Source: Malachius bipustulatus | Taxonomy: Eukaryota > Arthropoda > Insecta > Coleoptera > Melyridae | Direction of reading: 5' to 3' | Assembly (NCBI GenBank): GCA_910589415.1 | Contig: OU342631.1 | Location: 12,834,001 to 12,898,000, forward strand | Length of the DNA: 64,000 nucleotides | The notes under the pieces: model-generated | Database searches by the model: none | What the model saw: the letters and a program-made list of their open reading frames with translations, nothing else | Told to the model about the DNA's origin: nothing | Part shown: piece by piece, positions 12,293 to 22,974 of the stretch | Layout of the letters: each line of letters opens with the position of its first letter | How positions within the stretch are numbered: position 1 is the first letter of the stretch | Position numbers and translations under genes: made by a program

Positions 12293-13824
12293 ATACGAAG
12301 GAAGAGGAAAATTTAAAAATTGTGCAATATGAGGTCCATCTTCACGATTTTTGTTTTCAAATCTAAAAAAAATTACACATAGTGGGATAACTTTGTGGGA
12401 AGAAGGTATCTAGCAATTATTATTAAAGTTAGGGCAAATTTGGTCGCGTAGGTAACGTTTACGTTTGATTGGTTGTAACTGTTTATTTATTTGTATTTCA
12501 GTAATACCTAATTGAAAATATGAAATCAGGGAATTTTTATTGTAACAATGAGAGTGAAAGTAACAGAACACTCAGTGTATAGGTATGTAACTGCTTGGGA
12601 GAAAGACTATAATAATAAAGTATAGAAAATATGACCGGATTCGATATTGAGAGATACCGCTGTCTGCTGCTATACGCCAATTTTATGAGGATATGCTTAT
12701 CCCGCCGTCGTAGAGCTTTTCTCTCGGATGAGTTTATTATTATGTGGTTCGTTGTTTGATTTCTTTCCCGGAGCACAGGCGGATCTCGCCGAATATATCC
12801 TGGTGAAATAAAAGCGATCTCATTGTACCACAGACAGCACGAGCGAGCTTAGAGGAACTTGAAGTAATTCGACATAAATATTCAATTTTAATGAGACTTT
12901 TAAAAGATGTGAAAATGTTGTCATTGTATAACATCTGACAAGATTTTTTGTAGACAAAAAGCTCGTAGTGATCTTTGAGCTAAGTGGGTATATCTACCTT
13001 AGCTATCGAGATATGATATGATGGCAAAAAATCACTTTATCCCAGGTATCTAATCAGAAAACTCATTACGCATTAAGTGAAATTTAGCATAAAAAAGTTA
13101 TTTGAACATTTTTTTAAGTCGTGTGGTCGTCACTTGTCATATAATGAACATGTTGGTATTTTAAGTACCCAACTGATTTCCTCCAACCCCTCCCCCCACC
13201 TCCTCACTACTTAATTATGTGCTATGCCATTAAGGATAGGCCCCGAGAGGGCGCTCGCATCCTCATTTTGGAGTGCTCATTCTTAAATGAAACATTTTTA
13301 CTTAACACAATTTTTCGATACAATTCGTCGTTCCTTTGACTACTATTTGACTACGAAAGTTATTTTACTACTTAGAAAAAAGTTCCTAAAATGAGTAGGT
13401 ATACGTATGTAGTCAAAGTTTGGTAGAATATCCGGATTCCAAAACAGATAAATAACGAAGTTTCGTCAGCAATGATAAAGTAGTAGGTAAAGAAGAAGTT
13501 AGAGTAGGTATAGTAAATATGATGATCTACTCAGGTGCCGTTCTATTTTTTAAGAATTTGAAACTTTTTTTTCGAAAATTATAAAATTTTTGGAATTTTT
13601 TCTTATTATTATTATTCAAACAGACATTTCAAGGATGAATCGATCGGATTTCAGATACAGAAATTTTATGTTCCAACACGTGTAAATTGAATTTCGCAAA
13701 ATGGTGAAATCACTGACGATCTGGCAGCTCAAGATCGTGGAACCCAAGGGTTCGAAACTGTTTTGCAGATTCATTAATTTTGAGGTTTAATTCATAAATC
13801 GAGGTGTTATCAACATCACATAAG
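12293..13824. other. No identifiable gene
   Basis: AT-rich sequence with short frames only. No motif, splice-linked exon pair or repeat boundary was recognised. Confidence 0.45.
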
Positions 13825-14334
13825 TTAATTGCCAAAATTTTTTGATGCTCTTTTGTTCTTCCCTTCTCAGAGATGCTTAAAGTGCAAAATGTTTACAAAT
13901 GACCCCCAGGCGTTTCCCGCCATCTTGAATTTACCGGTAAGTTTGTTTTCCTTCTTATTTCAGTAGTTGTTGAGTTTTGAGCAAAAACGCTCTAAAATTT
14001 GAATTATGTTATCAAAGTGAGACAAACGGAATTTTGTGTGGATATTGGGTTGCTGACGGTGAGTATAAATTTAGAATGCGACTGCCCACCACTTGTGGAA
14101 AAGCCGCCATCTTGATTTTAAGGGATTACTTTTTTTGCATTTTACGACGCATTAATTACCATTTTATCGAAAAAAGTGTAACAACTTTCGTTACAGAGAA
14201 AAAAATTCAGTCCAACATTGTTTGGTTTGGAGGGGGATATCGTTTGGACACAAGAGTCACCGCCCACAACCTATTCCATCACTAGGTGTTGGGAGTTACT
14301 TAAAATTCAACAGGAATTATATTTTTTTTTCGTG

Positions 14335-14705
14335 GATTATAATGTTGTGTGTAACGTGAGAAAGAACATTATACTTTAGCCTGAAATTTTTTCAACCGAT
14401 ACCCCCCCCCCCTACTCCCAAAAATGCAGATCAAAATCGAATACCTTTTAATTATAATTATTTTATTTTATTGATTATGTCATTAATAATTTATTGAATT
14501 GTCGCAGATTGGGGTTTTGATAATGGTTTTGACAGCTGACTGTTACCTAAATAAACCCCCAACTCAATAAAATCGATCAATAAAATAGAAATAAATTAAT
14601 TAAAATGGATCTGCGTTTTTGGGGGTTAGGGGGGCATCGGATGAAAAGATATTTCAAGCAAAACTTTGATATTGTATATTCTTTAATATAAAATCATAAT
14701 CCGAG
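14335..14705. mobile_element. Palindromic MITE nested in the left arm
   Basis: The sequence from GGATTATAATGTTG to AAAATCATAATCC folds back on itself. A C-rich block near 14400 (CCGATACCCCC...AAAAATGCAGATC) pairs with the G-rich block near 14606-14650 (GATCTGCGTTTTTGGGGG...CATCGG). Pairing continues inward through an ATTTTATTGAT-like stretch. It has no equivalent in the right arm, so it arrived after the arms became separate. Confidence 0.65.
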
Positions 14706-14853
14706 ATAAAAAATTACTGTTCCTATTACAAAATTTCAAATTATATAATATATTTGATGAATTTTATTGGGATTTAGGTTCTAATTTAAATTTGCCACTA
14801 AAGATTCTTTACAGAACAAATTAGAAAAACTTTCGCACAGCATGCGAGGAGAA

Positions 14854-14917
14854 GACTGAAGACATGGACGGTACCGTTTCGTCCTTATTATGGACTCATC
14901 AGCATATCATATCAGTC
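14854..14917 (-). ncRNA. Type I hammerhead ribozyme, apparently complete
   Basis: Read on the minus strand, all conserved core parts are present. CTGATGA is at 14902-14896. A stem II of GTCC/GGAC closes a 7 base ATAATAA loop. GAAA is at 14880-14877. A minimal stem III (ACGG/CCGT with only TA between) follows, then the GTC cleavage triplet ending at 14867. Stem I pairs TATG with CATG next to the core and GACTGA with TCAGTC outside an internal loop, the kind of loop that contacts loop II in natural hammerheads. A very short stem III is typical of metazoan type I hammerheads in satellites and Penelope-like elements, which often act as dimers. Self-cleavage between 14867 and 14866 of the minus-strand RNA is predicted. 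Confidence 0.85.
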
Positions 14918-15156
14918 AGCTCTAAACCACACATGGTATACGAAATTTGGAAGTTCTATCTATTCTAACTGGTGTTTTCGTTTTGTAGTGGCTTTTAATT
15001 TCAAATGAGTAAGTAGGCAACCAGAGAAACGTGCGTGTCTTTTATATAGTGTTATCTTCGCTATAACAGTAGAGTTGTCATGGATTTATGAACTTTACAC
15101 TACTAATGCAGAGGTCTATATCAATTCAAGAACTACACATTGATTCTCATAAGTAT

Positions 15157-15223
15157 ATACCTACCCACATTCATTTTCAAGCTAATTTTATTGTGTGGGT
15201 GTTTATTGAATGTGGGTAGGTAT
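15157..15223. repeat. 17 bp perfect inverted repeat at arm end
   Basis: ATACCTACCCACATTCA at 15157-15173 and its exact reverse complement at 15207-15223 flank a 33 base loop. It marks the inner boundary of the left arm of the large inverted repeat. Confidence 0.8.
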
Positions 15224-15589
15224 TGTTATGGTATTACTTACCCCCCTTATCTCAATTTATTATTACTAGTTTTATTTTTAAAAAATTTAATACCATAAAC
15301 AACAAAATTTTTAATAAAGTTATTCTCTGAGAACACTCTCTTTCTCAGGTGAGTTCAGATAAATTTTTCAATATATTTTCTAAGTTTGAATCAAAATAAA
15401 ATATAAAAAAAAATTAATTTGAAATTATTATTATTATTATTTATAACTTGTAACTTACAAAATTTCAAATAAAGAAAATCTAACCTACCTCGAGCTCTCT
15501 GAATTTGAAAATTTCTTATACTCTAAAATTTTAATTAAATACAATTCCAAATCTTACAATTTCCTTCTTCTTTATAAACCTTTCTCTAG

Positions 15590-16180
15590 TCCTCTGCTTC
15601 TCTTCTTTTTTAACTCTTTCTCTTACTGCACTTTTCAAAAATTCTCAAACTGCTTCTCCTGACCTTCTAATTCTCTCTCTTTTCGTCTCTCGTTGCTTCT
15701 CTCCTCTTTTACAAACAATTATCTAACTGTCTTAAACGTTTCTCTCACAGCTTCTCCAAATTATTATCCTGGTCCTCCGACACTGTCTCTAGTTGCTCCT
15801 CTTCACCTTTACGAACAATTATTTATTTTTATAATCTTCTCCAAATCTCTATATTATTTTCTCATTCTCCAGCTCTTCTCAGAAACAGATTTCTCTTTCC
15901 CCTTACAAATAATTATTTCACTCTTTTAACGTTGTTTCTGACAGATCTTTTCCTCAAATTCTTGTCTAATAATTTTTCGTTCTCATTGCTGCTATATTTT
16001 TCTTGTACTTCTCTTTAGTTCTTCCAAATAAATATTTGTTACATTTCTTAATTTTCTTTCTCACTGACGCTCTTCCAATTTTTTTTCATTCATCCTACTT
16101 TTTTCGTTGCTATCAACATTCTCCTCCTTCACTTTTTTTTTTCACTCCTCATTTTTTTCAAACAATCCAAATTTTATTTC
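15590..16180. repeat. Pyrimidine-rich degenerate tandem repeat
   Basis: The spacer of the large inverted repeat is strongly C+T-rich on the plus strand. It repeats a phrase of the type GTTGCTTCTC...TTTACAAACAATTATnTA...CTTCTCCAAATT at a spacing of about 100 bases (starts near 15689, 15793, 15890 and 15985). Apparent open frames at 15693-16254 are by-products of this bias and show no domain. Confidence 0.5.
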
Positions 16181-16547
16181 TTATTGACATTTATAATAAT
16201 TTTTATCTATTACAAGTCATAAACTTCATTGTCACAATAATAAATCTAATTTAAACTCGAAATCTCTACCTTCCTACACCTGAATCCAATTTCCTATAAC
16301 AATATATACTTATGAGAATCAATGTGTAGTTCTTGAATTGATATAGACCTCTGCATTAGTAGTGTAAAGTTCATAAATCCATGACAACTCTACTGTTATA
16401 GCGAGGATAATACTATATAAAAGACACGCACGTTTCTCTGGTTGCCTACTTACTCATTTGAAATTAAAAGCCACTACAAAACGAAAACACCAGTTAGAAT
16501 ACTATTGAAAACTTCCAAATTTCGTATAGCACGTGTGGTTTAGAGCT

Positions 16548-16605
16548 GACTGATATGATATGCTGATGAGTCCATAATAAGGACGAAACGGCCATGTCTT
16601 CAGTC
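16548..16605 (+). ncRNA. Hammerhead ribozyme, damaged copy
   Basis: This is the plus-strand partner of the motif at 14854-14917. CTGATGA is at 16563-16569, stem II GTCC/GGAC with an ATAATAA loop at 16570-16584, GAAA at 16585-16588, and the GACTGA/TCAGTC outer stem I is kept. Compared with the other copy, six bases (TACCGT) are missing after GAAACGG. That removes the distal strand of stem III and the correctly placed GTC cleavage triplet. It should not self-cleave in the normal register. Confidence 0.75.
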
Positions 16606-17785
16606 TTCTCCTCGCATGCTGTGCGAAAGTTTTTCTAATTAGTTCTTTAATTAGAACCTTTCTTTAATTCTAATTAGAACCTTTAGTGGCAAATTTAAAT
16701 TAGAACCTAAATCCCAATAAAATTCATCAAATATATTATATAATCAAATAAGGGGTTCAATAAAAATAATTATAAATCTAACAAAATTTCAAAGTCATTC
16801 CCACCCCATTACCATGATATATGATGGGGGTTGTGATTTTTGTGTCCAAGCGATGTCCTCCTCCAAACCAAACAATGTTTGACTGAATTTTTTTTCAACC
16901 CAGTCAGAAATAAGCACTAGGGGGATAAAAATGGATCACCCTGCATATGGTAGGCATTACCGCGAAATGGGTAAAACGTGCGATCTTAGGGCGTTAAATT
17001 ATATCAACAGTGGCTTTGACGCGCTACTGCCTAACATGATCGATCAGTTTTTCTTATGAAAATGTTCATAATCTCAAGCGCTACAAGTTTCGGTAAAACG
17101 GTTTTTAGATCGCCATAGAAAAAAGGGAGTTATTCCAAAATTAACGCTTTTTCATCCCCTTTTTCTGAATTAATTTTCTGTCGTTAATTAACTATTGCAA
17201 ATGTGTGAAAATTACATAAATGCCAATTTGTAGAAATAGTTTTTCTCCGTAAAGTAAGTTATCAATAATTTTTAATAAAAAATTAATTAACGTCGTAAAA
17301 TCCAAAAAAACAAATTCATCCCCTAAAACCAAAATGACGGCTTTTCCACAAGGCGCAGGGGTCGCATTTTTGGATTTCGACTCACCATCGACCACCTAAC
17401 ACCCACCCAAAATTCAGTTTCCCCCGCTTTGATGACATAAAAACGTGTCACATTTTTTGCGAGGAAAATGGTGAAAAAGAGCAAAAATTGCATTTCAACC
17501 CCTTTGCCGCAGCTTATTATGCGTAATACTTGTTATAAGCAATCGAATAAAATAAAAAATATGGAAATATAAAATGAAAGGAATTAAATTCCTCACAAAT
17601 TTGTAAATAAGTATTTTTGCCCAAAATTACGCTGAAAATGAGAAAAATAAATTTAACGCTTGAATTCAAGATGGCGGGCAATGCCTGGGGGTGGTAGTTT
17701 TTTAATAATTTTGCACTTTAAGCATCTATGAGAAGGGGGGAACAAAACTTAATGAGAAAATTGATCCCGTTAATTCACTTTTGGG

Positions 17786-19685
17786 TTTGCCTTTTTTTCG
17801 TCTAAAATGATTGAGGTGGGGGGGGGGGGACATATCCCGTGTCACTGGATACTTCTCATATTCGTTTTTCTGTTAATGATCTAAATGGGAAATGCATGAT
17901 TCTCCGAATTTCAACATAAGTCGAATTAGTGTATTTTTTACATATTTATGATTATCCGAATTCTCCTATATGATTCTCCGTTCACCCGATTAATTTTTAG
18001 AAAATGGTTGCCTTCTGTGGGGTTAGCTCATTCTACAAAATCTCTTTACCGTCCAATGTAAATTTGGAGAATTTTGACCAGATTATGTCCCTTTATCAGA
18101 TTACGTCACCTATATGTTTTTATACCGGCCAGTTTAGGCCCCCCTGACTTTACAGATTCACACGTAAGTACCCATTTTGCCTTTTTGGCGTTTTGTGCTT
18201 GAACGTTTTCACAACTTCGTCCTTTTGTTTTTCAGCTCTATGCATAGCCATAGTTTGTCTTGATTCTTACCCTGTTTCCCCCTCATTATGAGATTGGACA
18301 ATTTTAAAAACACCCTTCTGGACGTATAACACCGCTTACTTTTATGTCGTCCTTTACCCCTGAAGATGGTCCAGTAGACTGAAACCGGTAGGGTACTTAA
18401 AGTAGTGCGTAATAAAGTCATTCCAAAATTTGACTCCAATTTTTCTTCACCTTCTCATTGTAATATTTATGATAATACCTAATAATAATAATTGTTTCAC
18501 TATATTTTATTGTATTATTTATTTATAATTTATTTATTTATTTAATAACGTTTTATATATTATAAACATCACATAATATACATTATTAGAGGTACAGGTA
18601 TAGGTATAATAAAAAATGATATCAAATCATGCCGGGTAGATACTGTAGCAGCCCAAAGGGGGTTTCAATACGAATAAAGACGGGGGGAGGTAAGTGCTAC
18701 ATGAGATACAAAAGCTATGTGTATGTAGCTCGAATATGCGTTATAAAAACGGGCTTTCAACGACGCTCCCATCAGGCGCTGGCACCGGGAGTTAAACCGG
18801 CTAAGATAATATTCCCCCGCTTTTAGGAGTATAGGCGCAAGGAGCGCCGTTCTAAGCCCAGATGTATCATTAAAGGGAAAACAAGCCATTATTTTACACT
18901 ATGTGAATATTACCAGATACCTAACTAGAGACAGGCGGGTAGATCAAATTCTTTTACTGCCGCTAAAAATCTCGAAACGGCTTCATAATCACATCCTGCG
19001 GAACGACTTGTATTACATTAACGTTACATTATAATAACACCCCCCATTCATTGAAATTGATTAAAACATAACGTTTCAACAACATGCTCGCTTGTTTAGT
19101 ATAAGTTTATCGCAAGATACAAAGAGCGGGGAAGTTTTTGTTATCCGCCGAGTTCAAACAATGTCTCAACTTCCATATCATCAAACGTACTCTCTCCCAA
19201 GAATGCACTCTCAACTTTGGCTTTGAACAACAAATAACAGTCTCACATTCCAGCTCTAATAAGACTTTACTACAACGGCTTCCGCCGCTATTATCTAAGA
19301 AAATTACTTTATGCAGCCCCTTACAGTAGATTATACAGGGCGACAGTGAAAAAAGTATAATGAGTGATATCTAATCAGCAATAGGTAATTTTGCTTAGAT
19401 TTTAATAAGGGGCAAAAGTTCTTAGGATCTGTAAGGTTCATAAAAATTTCTGGAATAATGATGTTCACGAGCACTAATTGAGTAAGTACTTTTTGAAACT
19501 CCAAACCAAGCAAGTCCGTTATTACAGGAAACAAAAATGCGATGTTAAGGAATAATATAGAAATGATGTTTGGGGACATTTAAAAATACGAGCTGTTTAG
19601 AAAATATGCGGACTGTTTGAATTGCACGGCTCCACCTCTTCCGCATCAAGTAATGACCTCCCCTCGATACAATCAGCACCTTATT
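17786..19685. other. Unassigned, with a degraded hammerhead-like motif and an isolated MITE end
   Basis: A run of about 12 G lies at 17818-17829. At 18360-18395 a sequence CCTGAAGATGGTCCAGTAGAC followed by TGAAACCGGTAGGG resembles a decayed hammerhead core (CTGA-GA, GTC/GAC stem, GAAAC). An ATACAGGGCGACAGTG phrase at 19334 looks like one end of an ACAGGG-type MITE, but no opposite end was found. No gene was recognised. Confidence 0.35.
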
Positions 19686-19689
19686 GCGG

Positions 19690-20290
19690 GATTATTGAGA
19701 TTTTGACCGAAAAATTGAAGATGCACCGCGATGCTGCGAGATTTGGACAACGACCAAAAAGTCAATCGCGGTTGCCACAGGTTTGTCTCAGTTGGTGAGT
19801 GAGACGTCCTTCAGATCCAAAAAAGCTCGCCAAGTTCAATCCCATGTTAAGGTGATGCGGAATTTTTTGTACGAATGGTATTGTTCAACACAAGAGTCTC
19901 CGCCAAGGCTCCATAGTTAACTAGACTTACTACATAGAAGTTCTTAACGTCTGAGAGACGTCATGCGTCGTAAAAGCTAGCAATGTGAAGGAATGGCTAC
20001 TAGTTCATCCATCATTACTCTAGCCTATTCGTCCCTCCGAACTCGTGAGTTTTTAGCCAAACACTTTCACTACTCTTTCTCACCTGACCTTGCTTCTTGT
20101 AATTCTTTCTTGTTCCCCAAACTCATAAGACCCTTACAGGGAAGAAGATTTGAGACGATTCCCGAGATTAGGGCAAATGCAACGAAGGGGCTGAAGAGAA
20201 GCGTACCAGGAGTGTTTAAAAAAATTGAATCATCGTTTGGATAACTGTATGTATTGGGAAGGAGAGTAAGTACTTTGAACGGAACCCAGG
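19690..20290 (+). pseudogene. Mariner-like transposase remnant
   Basis: Plus-strand frames give mariner-family pieces in order. There is a KKARQVQSHVKVM segment near 19825-19860. The longest block (19993-20244) contains SSLRTREFLAKH, then SPDLASCNSFLFPKL, and RPLQGRRFETIPEI with a NATKGLKR tail. In the family the last block ends the catalytic core as SPDLAPxD. Here the residue at the third catalytic aspartate position is asparagine, and frameshifts and stops precede the block. It cannot encode an active enzyme. The same family is represented by the deleted copy at 58.6-59.2 kb. Terminal repeats were not identified. Confidence 0.8.
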
Positions 20291-22199
20291 CAATAAAGTA
20301 TATTTTGTTTTATGGCATCAGTCCGCGTATTATCTGAACAGACCTCGTATGGCCATCCCATATTGGGGTTTTGGGTCAGGTAGATTCTTGTTATGGCAGA
20401 TACAGTCAGCTCAAAAGTCCCCAAACGTCATTACTCTTGTTTTCGCTTATTTCGCTCAATCTCTAATAATAAAGCATTCAATTTTCTTCGGTGTGACATG
20501 TCAAATGACACCTTGGTCATATAATTCTCGATATTAATGACAGTGATTGGTTAAAAAATTTGATCTACCTGCAAAGAGTAGCATAGCATCTCTCTCGAAT
20601 ATAAAATGAAAAATTTCAAAAACCAGCCACGGGGAATTACAGCGGGCACAATAATCGGGATACGAATTCAGGTAACCATGGCCTACTCACATATTGCCGA
20701 GTTATCTGCGAACATTAATGACATATGATGGTGTAATTGTTTCTTGTTAATTTCATACAAACGGCCGCGATTTCATTACTTAAATTGGGTCAGACCGATC
20801 TCAACTCCGGGTGCAGTGGCTCTATAATCTGAATCTACTAAAAATAGCTTAAATCGCAAAGTAAAATAAAATTCAAGAGTAGATAAGTAAATCTAATCAA
20901 GACAAAATCTTTTAATCAAGCTCTTCTCCCTATTACAAACACAGACTTCTCCCCCGATCCCTTTTAAACTAAGTTAACCCGCATATAAACGAAAGAAGGA
21001 TCCGGTCGAGCCGGAGTTGAGCTAGAGTTAGAAAGTTGAGGTGACATTAATTAGAACCAGAGACACAGACATGACGTCGCATGAGGATCAATCAAGGATT
21101 TACCGGCCAACCGGTGCGTGCCGCTTGTCTTGTCGTCAATATTGGAAGCAGCACCTTTTAAATAATGAAATCGCACTTTAACCAAACATGTTTACTCTTG
21201 CTGTCCAGCAAACAGGTCCGGTTAAACAAGGCCGATAGACGTACACACACGCGCGCCCTCACACACGTATACATACAAATAAAAGATGTGCGTAAGCTGG
21301 AAGTTCCGATCCCGAGATTACCGCAGACCCAATAAATTCGAAAAGCTTATTCTTACTCGGTAACATTTTTTTTGTCTGTCTTTACGTAACCATATAAACT
21401 TGAAGTGTTAGGGTGATTCGGTTAGTGTAATATCGAAAACTCCTCACGGGATCGGTTTTCGAGATAATAATTCTGTTGGAAGTTTTTCCGTAAACATATA
21501 CACAATTCTCTGAGTAAAGCGAGATCGTTATTGCTAACAATTCCGCGTCTTTGAAAAGGCTCAAAATACAGTTATCTCGGGAAGGAAATAATACAAACTA
21601 CACTATAAAACGTAAAAGCTAGAAGCATAGCACATTGCAGGGTTGGGTTGGAACTAACGGAATGGAAACTCCACGTTTATTTTCGTGTGAGTATTACGCT
21701 ATACCATGACATTGTTGCAATGGTTGTTAGAGTAGGTAGTTTAACAAAGCTGCTTCCAAGTATTCCAATATACCTCCCATAATTCCATCCCGTTTCCCAT
21801 ACAATGCCACTTACTGCTAGATGTTATTAAATGCTTGCACTTAAACTGCATTATCTAATTAACTTTGATAAATTAATGGTTTGCTGCTTCCTATGGCATA
21901 TTACGGCGAAAGCACCATCAGCGAGTGATTATTTCAGCTACATTCCACGATGCCAGACAAGCAACAATAATGTTATCTTAGGTGCTATTTAAACGTAAAG
22001 TAACCCCCCTGCTACGAAGACCACTACTCTGGTGGAAAAAAGTGTGAAATCCTAATGAGAATAGCAGACAAATTACAAAAATGGAAAGAGTAAACGGAAG
22101 AGTTTGTAACGAAATCCAAGGCTTTCGTTGGTAATTATTATTTATTTCATTATTAGAGGGGTTTATCAGGAGTGATACAGTTTTTACGACAGTGATTAG
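20291..22199. other. No identifiable gene
   Basis: Contains a short dinucleotide-like ACACACGCGCG stretch near 21243. No coding motif was recognised. Confidence 0.45.
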
Positions 22200-22223
22200 C
22201 AGGTTATCTCCTCCAGCACCGGC

Positions 22224-22230
22224 TATATAA
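22224..22230 (+). promoter_or_regulatory. TATA box ahead of hairpin array
   Basis: TATATAA in the context GGCTATATAAAGAGAGCC. A start about 30 bases downstream falls near 22255-22260, directly before the first hairpin at 22263. The spacing repeats that seen at 10525. Confidence 0.45.
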
Positions 22231-22262
22231 AGAGAGCCAAATGAAGAGCTGACCAGAGGATC

Positions 22263-22574
22263 CGAGGTACTGACTCGAGAACCACTCTCTCTCCTTGTGA
22301 ATTGAGCTCGGAGATCACCTGGAGCATGTATTGAGTGCACCCTATCCATTTACGTAGCCGGCTACAGTAGGTCGATGAAATGAGTCGAACCTCACTGTAA
22401 CCCGGTATCGGAAGACCGACCAGAGTGGAGTGAGCTCTGGCCGGCGACCGATTCAGTATAGGGAATCAGTCGGCGCTGCATTGAAGTACCGGCTGATCCC
22501 TTCAGTCCCTATCTGGCCTGTATTGAGGGCCGGATTCAGTAACAGCCGTCCCGAGGTCATATTGAGGCATCGGG
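22263..22574 (+). repeat. Dense array of eight hairpins with GNNNTGA-type 7-base loops
   Basis: Loops, in order: GTACTGA (22267-22273), GAATTGA (22299-22305), GTATTGA (22328-22334), GAAATGA (22377-22383), GGAGTGA (22427-22433), GCATTGA (22478-22484), GTATTGA (22520-22526), ATATTGA (22559-22565). Stems include one of 16 pairs with one mismatch and one bulge (22461-22500), one of 9 pairs (22511-22535), one of 10 pairs around a mismatch (22416-22444), one of 8 pairs around a mismatch (22550-22574), and one extended to about 14 pairs with interruptions (22363-22399). Stem sequences are unrelated to one another, whereas loop length and the TGA end are constant. Several stems use G-U pairs, so the structure is better as RNA than as DNA. 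No known element with this architecture comes to mind. Confidence 0.7.
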
Positions 22575-22974
22575 AACGGACTTTGTTTCAGGTACCCTCG
22601 CCGCCGGAGAATATCCTCCCAGATTTCTTTCCGGCGCGTGTTCCGGAGACTACAGCAACCGACACGCACTGTGCGACTGCGAGCGGGCGACTGGTGCCGA
22701 AGCCGAAGAGCCGGCCGCGAACCGTTCAAGAGTGGCCGTAGGTAAACGACCAATCAGCATTAGTACGCGCCCCGACGCGGCTATCTGCAACCAATTAGAC
22801 GGATTGTGGAGGACGAGAGCCAGCCCATAGGATACAGTGGTTATCAGTATTAGCAAGACAAATATAGATATGTGTAAATAGAATACTTGTAAATAAAGAT
22901 TTGTAATTTTACTTGTCGCGGGTACAAAGGGGCAGACATTCATCCCTGGGAAATCACCTCTACCTAACAGAAAA

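Larger units (their letters stand above)
13825..17785. repeat. Large nested inverted repeat, about 4 kb
   Basis: The two halves are reverse complements. Outer arms pair 13840-14285 with about 16840-17770. Anchors include GATGCTTAAAGTGCAAAAT, CGCCATCTTGAATT, TTGTGGAAAAGCCG and ACATTGTTTGGTTTGGAGG, each found on the opposite strand in the other arm. The inner arms, 14735-15160 and 16303-16750, are clearly more similar to each other than the outer arms are. About 1.14 kb of pyrimidine-rich spacer lies between them. The left arm is interrupted by its own small palindromic element at 14335-14705. The inner arms each carry a hammerhead ribozyme motif facing outward. Two inverted insertions of one family, or an inverted duplication, are possible origins. 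Confidence 0.85.
22110..22930 (+). mobile_element. LTR-like or leader region of an unidentified retroelement
   Basis: A GC-rich island within AT-rich DNA has a TATA box (22224-22230), a hairpin array (22263-22574) and a polyadenylation-like AATAAA at 22894-22899 about 660 bases after the TATA box. The order promoter, transcribed region, AATAAA fits an LTR or a short non-autonomous retroelement on the plus strand. TGTAACGAAATCC at 22107 could be an LTR start. A TGGTGCCGAAGCC phrase at 22691 resembles a primer-binding site but would fall before the AATAAA, which argues against that reading. Boundaries are unproven and no protein is encoded; open frames here are shadows of the structured sequence. 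Confidence 0.4.

Noticed and set aside
15693..16254. Two hydrophobic plus-strand frames as small membrane proteins
   Set aside because: They lie in a C+T-rich tandem repeat that yields Ser/Leu/Phe codons in any frame.
13977..17395. Related frames in the two arms (13977-14285 plus, 17192-17395 minus) as a conserved protein pair
   Set aside because: They are the same DNA in inverted orientation, the shared frame has indels, and neither shows a domain. Similarity follows from the inverted repeat, not from protein selection.
22691..22704. TGGTGCCGAAGCC as a retrotransposon primer-binding site
   Set aside because: It would put the 5' LTR end upstream of the AATAAA at 22894 and no matching second LTR is seen. 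Left as an unproven resemblance.
22430..22943. Overlapping GC-rich frames on both strands as a gene
   Set aside because: The frames coincide with the hairpin array, whose self-complementarity opens both strands at once; no domain or splice link.
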